A DNA stretch of 64,000 bases from Fen-1273 sp963748405 (GCA_963748405.1 CAVVIT010000006.1:558001-622000); one strand, 5' to 3'; counted from the stretch's first letter, positions 41,922-50,575 are shown. Numbers and translations: made by a program. Notes: generated by a model from the letters alone, not told the origin.

Positions 41922-42368
41922 TCAGATTCCGACTTTGACGATCGCCCGGAGGAGCCGCCCGTTCCCCCCCAGCGGCGCGTGGGCGTCGCCGGGGAAATAG
42001 ACGGCGAACCTCGAGCCGGCGACGGGAGTCCACGTGAGCGGCCGTTCCCCGTACAGGACCACGTCCTTCCCGGGATCGTAGGGTCCTTTCTCGAGCGCAC
42101 ATTCCCTGACGGGCCTCCAGCCGATCATGTCGGTTCCTTCGATGACGTACTGTATGTCGATGTATTTCCTGTGCGCTTCGAGGACCGCCCGTTCCGTGCC
42201 CGCCCCTTCGTCCGCGGCGATCACCAGGTACAGCCGCTCCCCGTCGACCTCGTGCCGCCCCGGCGCGAGCCGTGCGATGTCGGGACGGGCAAGGACCTCG
42301 AACGCGCGGGGGAACAGGGGATGAAGGCCTGAGCAGCGGTGCGCATCCTGCAGCGTGTCGGTGATCAA
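41922..42368 (-). CDS. YhcH/YjgK/YiaL family protein
   Basis: The 148-residue protein belongs to the YhcH/YjgK/YiaL (DUF386) cupin-like family, which includes anomerases for sialic acid-type sugars. Signature parts are EVDGERLYLVIAADEG, EAHRKYIDIQYVIEGTDMIG and RFAVYFPGDAHAPLG, with histidines placed as metal ligands. It has a TTG start at 42368, supported by GGAGG 5 bp upstream and by the match of ITDTLQDAHR to the family start. It lies between the TPM gene and the channel. Real substrate unknown. Confidence 0.86.
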   Translation of the reverse strand: MITDTLQDAHRCSGLHPLFPRAFEVLARPDIARLAPGRHEVDGERLYLVIAADEGAGTERAVLEAHRKYIDIQYVIEGTDMIGWRPVRECALEKGPYDPGKDVVLYGERPLTWTPVAGSRFAVYFPGDAHAPLGGNGRLLRAIVKVGI

Positions 42369-42391
42369 CGAAGCCTCCGATTCGTGAAGTC

Positions 42392-43330
42392 CTACCAGCT
42401 TCCCGAGGCGCCGCCTCCGGAGAACCCGCCCCCGCCGCCGGAGAAGCTGTCGCCCGAGGAAGACGAGGAACCGCCTCCTGACGACCACGAGGACCCGCTA
42501 CCCGATGACCCGGATCCCGAGGAGATCCCCGCGAAGAACGGGATGCGGGACAACCGGCCGTACGCCGATTTTCCCCCGGCGGTCTTCGACGTCCAGAGCC
42601 TGAAGAGGGGAACGAACAGGGCGTAGGCGCCGAAGGCGATCAGCCCCCCCGCAAGTCCGAGTATCGCGATCGGGAAAAGAAGCCAGAACGGAAGAAGGAA
42701 CAGGTAGAGGAACCAGGCCTGCGCCCCGCGGACAAAGAGGGCGATGAGCGTGAAGAGACCGACGACGACGCTGAATATCCCTCCTGCCATGAGTTTCGTC
42801 CCCAGGTCCATTCCCTGCTCCGGCTCCTCCGCCGGAACCGGGGGGCCGGAACCTTCCAGGGAGCCCAGGATGGCCTCGACGCCTGCGCTGATGCCTCCGT
42901 CAAAGTCCCCCGATTTGAACCGGGGGATCATCACGTTGCGGATGATGCGGCCCGCCGTGATATCGGGGAGGTTTCCCTCGAGCCCGCGCCCGACTTCGAT
43001 GCGGACCTTCCTGTCGTCGCGGGCCACAATGAGCAGGACGCCGTTGTCCCTGTCCTTGCGCCCGAGTTTCCAGGTTTCGGCCACGCGCATCGAATACGAC
43101 TCGATCGGTTCCCCGTCCAGGGAGCCGATCGTGAGAACGGCGACCTGGTCCGTGGTGGAATCTTCGTGCGCCTTGAGCAGCGCGGTGAGCTTCGAGGTCG
43201 TCTCCGGGGAGAGGAGGGCCGCGTTGTCCGTGATCCGTCCGCTCAGGAGCGGCACGTCGTTTTCCGCCCGGGCGGTCTCCAGGCAGAGGAGCGCCAGGCA
43301 GGAGAGGATCAGTCGCCGGTATGTGGCCAT
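42392..43330 (-). CDS. TPM-domain (YgcG-type) membrane protein
   Basis: The 312-residue protein has a signal peptide (YRRLILSCLALLCLETARA), a TPM domain (GRITDNAALLSPETTSKLTALL; DQVAVLTIGSLDGEPIESYS; DNGVLLIVARDDRKVRIEVGRGLEG), two or three membrane helices, and a Ser/Gly-rich tail ending GGGGGFSGGGASGSW, usual for this family. TPM proteins are linked to membrane quality control and photosystem repair in other organisms; the bacterial role is uncertain. Its start overlaps the previous TPM gene by 1 bp. Confidence 0.9.
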   Translation of the reverse strand: MATYRRLILSCLALLCLETARAENDVPLLSGRITDNAALLSPETTSKLTALLKAHEDSTTDQVAVLTIGSLDGEPIESYSMRVAETWKLGRKDRDNGVLLIVARDDRKVRIEVGRGLEGNLPDITAGRIIRNVMIPRFKSGDFDGGISAGVEAILGSLEGSGPPVPAEEPEQGMDLGTKLMAGGIFSVVVGLFTLIALFVRGAQAWFLYLFLLPFWLLFPIAILGLAGGLIAFGAYALFVPLFRLWTSKTAGGKSAYGRLSRIPFFAGISSGSGSSGSGSSWSSGGGSSSSSGDSFSGGGGGFSGGGASGSW

Positions 43331-43992
43331 CAGTCGTTCCTGATGCGGAGGTTGTCGGACAGCTCGTCGTTCGCTCCCGCTTCCCGGTCCAGCCCGTGGC
43401 TGGAGAGAAGCGCGCCCGAGCGCCGTATCGCCTCGACAAGCCCGTCGGCGGGATGCCCGTCCCGTATCGAGCGGACGACGGAGGCGATGATTCCGTCCCA
43501 CTCCTCCTGCTTCACACTCTTATGGATCCCCGAGTCGCCGACGACAAGCACCCTGCGCTCCAGCATGCTCAGGAATATGAGTATCCCCGTCCGTTTCGGG
43601 GTCGCGAACACCTCTTCGCGGATGAACGCTTCCGCCGCCCGCTGCTCCACCCGGCGGCTCATCAGGTGGCGCCCGGCAAACAGCCTCCGCATGGGCGGGA
43701 AGAACCTCGCCAGGAGCATCGCCGCCCCCGCCGCCAGGAGCGTCACGAGCCCGGTGAACGCCGGGTCGAATCCGCCCCAGTCGCCTCTGGCGGTTCTCGC
43801 GAGCGACATCGCGGTGAACGCGATGATCCCGGCCGTGGCGCCGCCGCGCCACTCCGCCACTTCGTAGTGGTCGCTCTGTCCGACGACGTACGGGACGATC
43901 TCGCCCGAGGTCACCTTCTCCGCTTCGCGCACCGCAGCGGCGATCTTCTCCTGTTCCGACGGGGGAAACAAACTCATGAGTGCATTCGGCAT
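43330..43992 (-). CDS. Second TPM-domain membrane protein
   Basis: This 220-residue protein is a shorter TPM paralogue: LFPPSEQEKIAAAVREAEKVTSGEIVPYVV opens the domain, two membrane helices follow (IIAFTAMSLA; LVTLLAAGAAMLLA), then FATPKRTGILIFLSMLERRV and VVGDSGIHKSVKQEEWDGII close it. In most genomes two TPM genes sit next to lemA; no lemA is seen here. AAAGGAG lies 9 bp before ATG 43992. It is the first gene after the promoter at 44015. Confidence 0.87.
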   Translation of the reverse strand: MPNALMSLFPPSEQEKIAAAVREAEKVTSGEIVPYVVGQSDHYEVAEWRGGATAGIIAFTAMSLARTARGDWGGFDPAFTGLVTLLAAGAAMLLARFFPPMRRLFAGRHLMSRRVEQRAAEAFIREEVFATPKRTGILIFLSMLERRVLVVGDSGIHKSVKQEEWDGIIASVVRSIRDGHPADGLVEAIRRSGALLSSHGLDREAGANDELSDNLRIRND

Positions 43993-44014
43993 CCCGGACT
44001 CCTTTGAATCCCGT

Positions 44015-44043
44015 AATGTACCAATTGGGGGGACAATCTACAA
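44015..44043 (-). promoter_or_regulatory. Sigma70-like promoter of the TPM-channel-lysS operon
   Basis: TTGTAG (44043-44038) and TACATT (44020-44015) on the minus strand, 17 bp apart, start near 44008, and a leader of about 16 nt with AAAGGAG. Confidence 0.65.
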
Positions 44044-44063
44044 GATGCAGCGGGGAAGGAAGG

Positions 44064-44657
44064 TCACACGGTACCCGGAGGGGAAGAACCGGCCGATGTT
44101 TCTCTGACGCGCGCGTAGCTGTAGCAGTCCACCGGCGCGCCTCCGCGGTTGGGAAACACCGTCCAGCGTCGGAGCATTCCTTCGCGCGTCATCCCGGCTT
44201 TCTCGAGAACGCGGGCGGAAGCGGGATTATCGGCGGCGCACACGGCCCATACGCGGAAGACCTCCGGCTCGCCGTCCGCCCACGCGCAGAGCCCCCTGAG
44301 GGCCTCCGTGGCGTAGCCTCTGTTCCAGTGGGGGCGCGCGATCACGTAGCTGACGTTGACCATGTAGGCATCGATGCGGGCTTCGATCGTCCCGAGGAAC
44401 GCGCCGCTCTCCCGCAGGATCACGCTCCACGCAAAAGAAGTCCCCTCCTCCCAGTGCGCGAGCGCCGTGTCGATGAGCTCCTCCACCTGGCGGAGGCTTC
44501 CGTCGGGGCGCCAGTCGAGGCAACGCGTCACCTCCGGATCTCCCGCGTACTGCCTGAATATCTCCGCCGCATCGGCCCGCACGGGTTTCCTGAGCGTCAG
44601 GCGGGGCGTCTGTATCTCCCCCGGGGCGGTGATCACGGCGGGGCACCGTCCCTGCAC
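44064..44657 (-). CDS. GNAT acetyltransferase, RimJ/RimL type
   Basis: The 197-residue protein is a GNAT N-acetyltransferase: IQTPRLTLRKPVRADAAEIF opens the fold, VSYVIARPHWNRGYATEALR holds the acetyl-CoA binding site (RGYATEA), and AADNPASARVLEKAGMTREG is the closing motif. This pattern is typical of the RimJ/RimL group that acetylates protein N-termini or small amines. Substrate unknown. It starts 4 bp after the upstream GNAT gene. Confidence 0.9.
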   Translation of the reverse strand: MQGRCPAVITAPGEIQTPRLTLRKPVRADAAEIFRQYAGDPEVTRCLDWRPDGSLRQVEELIDTALAHWEEGTSFAWSVILRESGAFLGTIEARIDAYMVNVSYVIARPHWNRGYATEALRGLCAWADGEPEVFRVWAVCAADNPASARVLEKAGMTREGMLRRWTVFPNRGGAPVDCYSYARVRETSAGSSPPGTV

Positions 44658-44661
44658 GGGG

Positions 44662-45498
44662 TCATTCCTTCACCTCCCTCACCATCATGGCGCGGGTGTA
44701 CGCGACGCTGAAATGCTGGCGTTCGACGTTCCTCTGCGAAACGCTCCCCGGCTTCGTCAGCGTGTACGCGACGTCGCAGCCCCCGTCGACCGCGCGGGAC
44801 AGCAGCGTCAGGATGATCGCTTTCTGCACACCCCTCCGCCGGAACGACGGGAGCGTGCTTGCCCCGTAGAGCGCGGCGACCCCCTCGTGCATCGCGAGCG
44901 CCCCCCCTCCCACAGGCCGTCCCTCGAGCCACGCCAGGAGGCATATCGAATCGGGGCGGTGGAACAGGCTCTTGAGCACGAGGAGGTTCTCTTCCGAGAC
45001 GATGAGATTTTCGGCAAACCCCTGCGCGACGGTCTCCGCCCAGAGGCCGTCCTCCGCGGCGGTACACTGCTGGACCCTGAGCGCGCCGTCGCCCGCGGGC
45101 CTGATACCTCCCTCCCGCAGCGGTCTGACGAGCATGTTGCTGAACTCTCTCAACCTGTACCCCCGCAGCCCGAGCAGCTCGAATATCGAAGGGTCAGCAA
45201 GGGGGCAGAGGTCGATGAGCGTCGGCGAGCCCCGGACCTCGAAGAACGCCTCCAGACGCTCCAGCTCCGGTTCGGTCACCTGACCTTTCATTCCTATCCC
45301 CACCGCCTGCGTCAGCGGCGAGCCGACTCCCGTGAAGACCGCGTACCCGCCGGCGATCGGCTCCGCGAGCGCCCCCGATGCCGGGTGAAGCTGCGCGTGG
45401 ATCTCCGCGGAGAGGAGGCTCACCCAGGCATCCGTCGATTCAAGGCGGCGGGCGAGAAGAAGATCGGCGATAAGCGGGAGTTTCCCGGGGTCGCTCAT
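44662..45498 (-). CDS. GNAT acetyltransferase, two-domain
   Basis: The 278-residue protein has an N-terminal degenerate GNAT half (residues 1-140) and a C-terminal GNAT half in which LAWLEGRPVGGGALAMHEG, ASTLPSFRRRGVQKAIILTLL (CoA-binding loop RRRGVQ) and SQRNVERQHFSVAYTR are clear. Such tandem GNATs act on small molecules or peptides; substrate not readable. It overlaps the lipoprotein protease stop by 1 bp (TGATG). No signal peptide. Confidence 0.85.
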   Translation of the reverse strand: MSDPGKLPLIADLLLARRLESTDAWVSLLSAEIHAQLHPASGALAEPIAGGYAVFTGVGSPLTQAVGIGMKGQVTEPELERLEAFFEVRGSPTLIDLCPLADPSIFELLGLRGYRLREFSNMLVRPLREGGIRPAGDGALRVQQCTAAEDGLWAETVAQGFAENLIVSEENLLVLKSLFHRPDSICLLAWLEGRPVGGGALAMHEGVAALYGASTLPSFRRRGVQKAIILTLLSRAVDGGCDVAYTLTKPGSVSQRNVERQHFSVAYTRAMMVREVKE

Positions 45499-46559
45499 CA
45501 GCGCGGCGGATTCGATTGAACCGCCAGCGAGATCGTGTAGCCGCGGGCGGAGAGCTCGCTCCGGCAGGCATCGATGAACTCGGTGATCGTTTCGACCGGC
45601 ACGGCCTGGACGATGCCGTATTCGATCTCCGTCCGTTTCTGAACGTAGATTTCACCGGTGTACGGGACAAGCGGGTCATAATCGGGCGTGCTGTCGTCGG
45701 TGGGGGGAGCAAGCGCGAACGTGGAACGTCCGGAGACGAGTTTGACGATGCCGACGAGCTCGAAATTCGGAACGCCGTCCCGCACCGCAAGCGCGATCCC
45801 GCCGCTGAAGCCCGGCGTGAAGACCGCGTCGACGAGAAACGTTCCCCGCTTGTCCTTGTTCGGGCTGCTGACGATCGCCTTCGTCACCATCTTGTGCCCG
45901 GTGGGGTAGCCGAAGAGGTAGACGAACGTCCCCCATTCAAGCTCCCGGGCCCTCCCGGCGGGATACATGAACACCCGGGGCCGGGGAAAAGGCTCGGCGT
46001 CGAACGCCTTTCCGAGCAGCACCACGTCCTGCTCCCTGTCCATGGCGAGGATCTCGAGCTCCCCTCCCTCGGGGAGAACGGCGACGTAGTTTGACTGCTT
46101 CTCTTTGAAACTGATCGTGTGGATGAACCCTGTCGAGTGGTGGTCGGCGCCGATGCGGAACGTCGTGATCGTATCGGGGAAGCCGACGACGTGCGCGCAC
46201 GTCAGGAGAACAATGTGCCTGTTCTCGCATGAGATGATCGTCGCGGTGCCGGCGGACTGGCTCGAGGACATCACCGAACGCACACCGGGCGATGAGAGGG
46301 CCTCGCGGGTGACGGACTCCGGACGGACATGCATCCCCTCGGGGAACGTGTACGTGCGGTAGTAGGCGATCGCGTTGATCATCTTGACGGATTCGCCGAT
46401 CTGCTCGAGCTGATCGGAGCAGGCCCGGTACGGGAACTCGGAATCGTATTTCCCGTCCATGAGCGTCGGGTACACTTCCCTGTACACGGAGCCGGTGCAG
46501 GAGAACGCGGCGAGCGACGCGGCGGCGATGATGCACGACGCGAGGGGTGAGCGTTTCAT
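45498..46559 (-). CDS. Trypsin-like serine protease, probable lipoprotein
   Basis: The 353-residue protein starts with a lipoprotein-like signal (SCIIAAASLAAFSCTGS; Cys near residue 21, lipobox not perfect). The chymotrypsin-fold triad is visible: His in VLLTCAHVVGFPD, Asp in AMDREQDVVLLGK and Ser in FTPGFSGGIALAV. So it is likely an active envelope protease of the S1/trypsin-like kind without a PDZ domain. It follows rluB by 25 bp and precedes two GNATs. Its target is unknown. Confidence 0.8.
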   Translation of the reverse strand: MKRSPLASCIIAAASLAAFSCTGSVYREVYPTLMDGKYDSEFPYRACSDQLEQIGESVKMINAIAYYRTYTFPEGMHVRPESVTREALSSPGVRSVMSSSQSAGTATIISCENRHIVLLTCAHVVGFPDTITTFRIGADHHSTGFIHTISFKEKQSNYVAVLPEGGELEILAMDREQDVVLLGKAFDAEPFPRPRVFMYPAGRARELEWGTFVYLFGYPTGHKMVTKAIVSSPNKDKRGTFLVDAVFTPGFSGGIALAVRDGVPNFELVGIVKLVSGRSTFALAPPTDDSTPDYDPLVPYTGEIYVQKRTEIEYGIVQAVPVETITEFIDACRSELSARGYTISLAVQSNPPR

Positions 46560-46584
46560 GGTTGTGCCTCCGGATAAAGCCGGC

Positions 46585-47460
46585 CTACCGGCCCGACAGC
46601 AGTTCCTCCTCGGTGTACCCCGCCATCCGCTTGAGTCCCCGCACCTCGTTCCGCGTGAGGCTGCGCGTCCCCCCGCGGGCCAGCCCTTCCTTCGTCACGG
46701 GGCCGTAGGCCACCCGGTCGAGCTTGGCGACCGCGTACCCGAGGTGCTCGAACATGCGCCTGACCTGGCGGTTGCGCCCCTCGTGGATCGTGATCCCGAT
46801 TTCCTTCCCGCGACCCCCGGGGATCAACTGGACGTCCGCGGGGGCCGTCCGCCCGTCCTCGAGGTCGATGCCGCTCCTGAGCCGGGCCAGGTCGTCGCGG
46901 GTGAGCGTCCTGTCGCACGAAACGATGTACGATTTGGGGACGTTGAATTTCGGGTGCATCAACCGGTGGGCGAAATCGCCGTCGTTGGTCAGGAGGAGCA
47001 CGCCGGTCGTGTTCCTGTCGAGCCGCCCCACCGGGTAGACCCGCTCCCGGGTGCGAATCATGCTCATGACCGTCGTACGGCCCCGCTCGTCGTTGAGCGT
47101 GGTGATGCTGTCCTTCGGCTTGTTGAGAACGAGATACAGGTTGCCCGCCACCGGGAGCGCCTGGGTCCCGGCGACGAACACCCGGTCGTGCGAGGGATCC
47201 ACGCGTGTGGCGAGGTCCGTCACCACCGCGTGGTTGAGCTCGACTTTTCCCAGCCGCACGAGCTCTTCCGCTTTCCGCCTGGAGGTGATGCCGCACATGC
47301 TGAGGAACCGGTTGATCCGGACGAGCCCCGGACGCGGCGGCACCGCCGGCGCGATGCTCTTCGCTGCCCGGGCGGGCCTGCGGGGTTTCACCTGCCCGGT
47401 GCGACCCCGGGGATTCCCCTGCCCGGTGCGTCCCTTCCCTTTTCCTCCGTGTGCGCTCAC
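46585..47460 (-). CDS. rluB: 23S rRNA pseudouridine synthase, RluB type
   Basis: This 291-residue enzyme of the RsuA/RluB family makes a pseudouridine in 23S rRNA. A basic, Gly-rich tail (residues 1-45, with a repeated GRTGQ) precedes the S4 domain (RINRFLSMCGITSRRKAEEL) and the catalytic domain with YPVGRLDRNTTGVLLLTNDG (active Asp in GRLDR), then HEGRNRQVRRMFEHLG. It overlaps scpB by 4 bp; the scpA-scpB-rluB order is conserved widely, which favours RluB over the paralogue at 55520. Confidence 0.93.
   Translation of the reverse strand: MSAHGGKGKGRTGQGNPRGRTGQVKPRRPARAAKSIAPAVPPRPGLVRINRFLSMCGITSRRKAEELVRLGKVELNHAVVTDLATRVDPSHDRVFVAGTQALPVAGNLYLVLNKPKDSITTLNDERGRTTVMSMIRTRERVYPVGRLDRNTTGVLLLTNDGDFAHRLMHPKFNVPKSYIVSCDRTLTRDDLARLRSGIDLEDGRTAPADVQLIPGGRGKEIGITIHEGRNRQVRRMFEHLGYAVAKLDRVAYGPVTKEGLARGGTRSLTRNEVRGLKRMAGYTEEELLSGR
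47391..47430. repeat. Direct repeat in the 5' end of rluB
   Basis: The 13-mer cctgcccggtgcg occurs at 47391-47403 and 47418-47430, a 27-bp period, encoding the two RTGQ units in the basic tail. Confidence 0.75.
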
Positions 47461-48146
47461 GAGATGTCCACCGGCGTATCCCCTTCCTTGATGTCGTCCT
47501 CACCGGACTCCGCGCGCCGCTTTGCCTCGAGTTCCTGCAGCATGCGCTTCTCAACTTCGAACTCCGCCTCCGCCATCAGCTCGTCGATCTCCCGGGGCTT
47601 GGGAAGCTCGGAGAGATCGTTCACGCCGAAATGCTTGAGGAAGTCCTTCGTCGTCCCGTACAGGAGCGGCCGTCCGGGAGTCGCGGCACGCCCGACGATG
47701 GCCACCAGGCTCCGTTCCAGGAGCGTGTGCAGCACGTAGTCGGCGTTCACGCCCCGGATCGTTTCGATCTCCGGCTTCGTCACCGGCTGTTTGTAGGCGA
47801 TCACCGCGAGGGTCTCGAGCGCGGAGAGGGAAAGCTTCCGCTTCGACTTCTCCCGGAGCATCTTGCCGAGCCAGCGCGCGAACTCGGGTTTCGTCGCAAA
47901 CTGGTAGCCCCCGGCAACCCTGACGATCCTCACCGTGCGACCGGTGCGCTCGTAGTCGGCGTTCAACTGTTCGATCGCCGCCAGGACTTCCTCGGCCGAT
48001 ACGTGCGATGGCTGTTCTCCTTCGTCCAGGATGCCGAAAATGTCCACGACCTGTTTGACGGTCAGCGGCTCATCGGTGGCGAACAGGAGCGCCTCGATGA
48101 TCTCCCTGTTCCCGGGGCCGCCCGGCGTGGTCTCCGCCTCGCTCAT
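47457..48146 (-). CDS. scpB: Segregation and condensation protein B
   Basis: ScpB is a kite subunit of the SMC condensin. The 229-residue protein has two winged-helix domains: IIEALLFATDEPLTVKQVVD and TVRIVRVAGGYQFATKPEF, then LSLSALETLAVIAYKQPVTK, EIETIRGVNADYVLHTLLER and GRPLLYGTTKDFLKHFG. ATG 48146 overlaps scpA by 4 bp; an upstream frame extension is antiphase to scpA. The acidic C-terminal tail after residue 185 is variable in the family. Confidence 0.95.
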   Translation of the reverse strand: MSEAETTPGGPGNREIIEALLFATDEPLTVKQVVDIFGILDEGEQPSHVSAEEVLAAIEQLNADYERTGRTVRIVRVAGGYQFATKPEFARWLGKMLREKSKRKLSLSALETLAVIAYKQPVTKPEIETIRGVNADYVLHTLLERSLVAIVGRAATPGRPLLYGTTKDFLKHFGVNDLSELPKPREIDELMAEAEFEVEKRMLQELEAKRRAESGEDDIKEGDTPVDIS

Positions 48147-48859
48147 GAGGCGGCCATGCGGATGGCGATGTCGTCGCCGGCGGCGGACATCGCAAGGGCG
48201 ATGACCTTGTTCTTCGTCAGCTCCAGGAGCGCGATAACCGTCACGATGATGCGCACTTTCTCCGTCATGTGGGACACCAGCGCAAGGAGCGTCGTCGCGC
48301 CGCGGACGCGGAGGAAATCCAGCACGAAGCTCATCTGCTCGTCCACCGAGACGTTGGAGAGGGCGACCTCGTGGACGACCCTGCGGGGCATGTGATCCAT
48401 CGCGCTCTTGAACGCCGAGATGAGGTTGAACAGCGATACGTCGGCAAGGAGCTCTTCGCTCTCCCCCGCCGGCTGCTCGTGCGCGTCCGCCGCGAAGAAT
48501 TTCCTGTAGTACACCTTGCGCTGCTCCTCCTCGATCGTTCCCATCTGCTGGGCGAGTTCCTTGAACTTCTTGTATTCGATGAGCCGCCGGACCAGCTCCG
48601 CCCTGGGGTCCTCTTCCTCCTCCGCGTTTTCGTCCCTCGGGAGGAGCATCCGCACCTTGATCTGCATCAGCGTCGCCGCCATCACGATGAAATCCCCCGC
48701 GATCTCCAGGTCGAGCTGCGCCATGACGTGGAGGTATTCGAGGAATTCGGCCGTGATCCTGGCGATCGGGATGTCCTCGATCTCCAGTTCGTCCCGCTTG
48801 ATGAAGAACAGGAGGAGATCGAGCGGTCCTTCGAACTCGGTTAGCTTGACCCTGTACAC
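48143..48859 (-). CDS. scpA: Segregation and condensation protein A
   Basis: ScpA is the kleisin that bridges the two SMC heads. The 238-residue protein has the N-terminal signature VKLTEFEGPLDLLLFFIKRD and IPIARITAEFLEYL, the central IAGDFIVMAATLMQIKVRMLLP, a variable linker, and the C-terminal winged helix (RIIVTVIALLELTKNKVIAL). The GTG start at 48859 has GAGGGGAA before it. trpS ends 14 bp upstream. The smc gene is not in the window. Confidence 0.95.
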   Translation of the reverse strand: MYRVKLTEFEGPLDLLLFFIKRDELEIEDIPIARITAEFLEYLHVMAQLDLEIAGDFIVMAATLMQIKVRMLLPRDENAEEEEDPRAELVRRLIEYKKFKELAQQMGTIEEEQRKVYYRKFFAADAHEQPAGESEELLADVSLFNLISAFKSAMDHMPRRVVHEVALSNVSVDEQMSFVLDFLRVRGATTLLALVSHMTEKVRIIVTVIALLELTKNKVIALAMSAAGDDIAIRMAAS

Positions 48860-48873
48860 GATTCCCCTCCCGA

Positions 48874-49860
48874 TCAGCCCAGATCCATGGCGCGCCGGAC
48901 ACCGGTCATCGTGTCCACGGCACGTGCCCGGGCGCGGCTCTCACCCCCGGCGAGTATGTCGAGAACGTCCGCCGGGCGCGCTTCGAACTGCGCGCGCCGC
49001 TCCCGGAAGGGCGCGAGCTCCGCGGCGATCACGCCGCCGATCTTCGATTTGCATTCGACGCAGCCGAGGGCGCCGCTTCTGCATCCGGCGTCGATCTCGG
49101 GTGCGGCCGCCGCGTTGAATTTCTGATGGTAGCGGTACACCAGGCACACCTCGGGGCGGCCCGGATCGTTCCTGCGGACCTTCTGCGGGTCCGTCACGGC
49201 GGTCTTCATCTTCCGCAGTATCTCCGCGGGCGGATCCGACAGGAGGATGGTGTTCCCCGCGGACTTGCTCATCTTTTTGTCGAGTCCGTCGAGCCCCGGC
49301 AGGCGGGGGAAATGGGTGAGCTTGGGCTCGGGTTCGGGAAACACCTCGCCGTACTGGTTGTTGAACCGCCGGGCGATCTCGCGGGCGATCTCGACGTGCG
49401 GCACCTGGTCCTCCCCCACGGGGACGAGGTCCCCCTTGTACAGGAGGATGTCGGCGGCCTGGAGGACGGGATAGCCCAGGTGGCCGTAGCTGATGTTTTC
49501 GATGTTCAGATCGCGCACCTGGTCTTTGACCGCCGGGTTGCGCTCGAGCCGGGCCGCGGTAATGAGCATCGACAGGATCAGGTGGAGCTCGGTGTGCTCC
49601 TTGACCTGCGACTGGCGGAACACCGGGCTTCGCGCCGGGTCGATCCCGACCGCGAGCCAGTCGACGAGCATGTCGATCGAATTGGCACGGATCGCCCGGG
49701 AGTCGGGATTTGTCGTGAGCGCGTGGTAGTCCGCGATGAGATGGTAGTTGTCGTATTCTCCCTGCAGGGCGACCCAGTTCTCCAGCGCACCGACGAGGTG
49801 GCCGAGATGGAGCTTTCCCGTTGGACGCATGCCGCTGAGTATGGTTTTCCTCGATGCCAC
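48874..49860 (-). CDS. trpS: Tryptophanyl-tRNA synthetase
   Basis: TrpRS charges tRNA-Trp. With the GTG at 49860 (AGGGGG seven bases upstream) the protein is 328 residues, the usual size, and begins with the family-typical KTILSGMRPTGKLHLGHLVG including the HIGH motif. VGEDQVPHVEIAREIARRFN and the KMSKS loop DKKMSKSAGNTI follow. A Cys pair (GALGCVECK) lies in the C-terminal part. An upstream in-frame stretch is not conserved. It heads the run trpS-scpA-scpB-rluB. Confidence 0.95.
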   Translation of the reverse strand: MASRKTILSGMRPTGKLHLGHLVGALENWVALQGEYDNYHLIADYHALTTNPDSRAIRANSIDMLVDWLAVGIDPARSPVFRQSQVKEHTELHLILSMLITAARLERNPAVKDQVRDLNIENISYGHLGYPVLQAADILLYKGDLVPVGEDQVPHVEIAREIARRFNNQYGEVFPEPEPKLTHFPRLPGLDGLDKKMSKSAGNTILLSDPPAEILRKMKTAVTDPQKVRRNDPGRPEVCLVYRYHQKFNAAAAPEIDAGCRSGALGCVECKSKIGGVIAAELAPFRERRAQFEARPADVLDILAGGESRARARAVDTMTGVRRAMDLG

Positions 49861-49969
49861 TGCTGTACCCCCTGGAGGATCTCTGGTGCGGTGGATTGAC
49901 GCGAATCGCCCATTCCGCCCGGACCGGGGGCGAAGCGTGCGGGTAATGCCGGGAAGCCGCCTTCCGGGC

Positions 49970-50473
49970 TCAGTGAAGAAAGAGGTAGGGTTTCCACCGT
50001 TCGTCGAGCGAGCCCATGACATGCCGGATGAACGTGACGTGATTCGGCCGCATCGGTTTGCGACGCAACGGCATCAGTGACTCCTCCGGCGTACGGTCCC
50101 CCTTCCTGTTGTTGCACTGCACGCAGGCGCAGACGAGGTTCTCCCAGGTGTCTTCCCCGCCCCGTGAAAGCGGAAGAACGTGGTCGATCGTCAGCGAGAG
50201 GTCGGAGCGGCCGCAGTACTGGCAGCGGTGACCGTCCCGACGAAGGATGTTCTTTCGGGAGAGGATGATCTTCTTGAAGGGAACCCGGACGTACATCGAG
50301 AGGCGGACGATGCTCGGAAAGGGCATGCTCGCCGACACGGAACGGATCCTGTTGCCGGCGTGCGCTTCGATGAGCTCGGCCTTGCCAAGATACAGGAGGA
50401 CGATCGCCTTCTTTGCGTTGATGAGGCTCATGGGCTCGTAGTTCTGATTGAGGATCAGAACCTTGGCATTCAG
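49970..50473 (-). CDS. HNH endonuclease family protein, start uncertain
   Basis: This is an HNH nuclease of a common chromosomal family: FKKIILSRKNILRRDGHRCQYCG, LTIDHVLPLSRGGEDTWENLVCAC, CNNRKGDRTPEE, with CxxC and the HNH residues intact. The first ATG (50431) would drop 14 codons that read LNAKVLILNQNYEP, which matches the conserved N-terminus of the family. The only in-frame start-like codon that keeps it is CTG at 50473, so I annotate that start with 167 residues. A perfect AAGGAGGT at 50522-50529 has no start codon at the right distance. Cellular role unknown. Confidence 0.8.
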   Translation of the reverse strand: MNAKVLILNQNYEPMSLINAKKAIVLLYLGKAELIEAHAGNRIRSVSASMPFPSIVRLSMYVRVPFKKIILSRKNILRRDGHRCQYCGRSDLSLTIDHVLPLSRGGEDTWENLVCACVQCNNRKGDRTPEESLMPLRRKPMRPNHVTFIRHVMGSLDERWKPYLFLH

Positions 50474-50575
50474 CCTCCCGGCGGCACCCTGTGCGTGAAC
50501 CTGCGCGCTGAAGTCTCTCTTACCTCCTTGCTGTCGGGAACTATTGGACGGTTCGCCATGACACTGTCAGTGGAA

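Noticed and set aside
49935..49975. Hairpin after the HNH gene as a terminator
   Set aside because: The stem has a mismatch and is followed by CATTACC with no U-run, so I do not call it.
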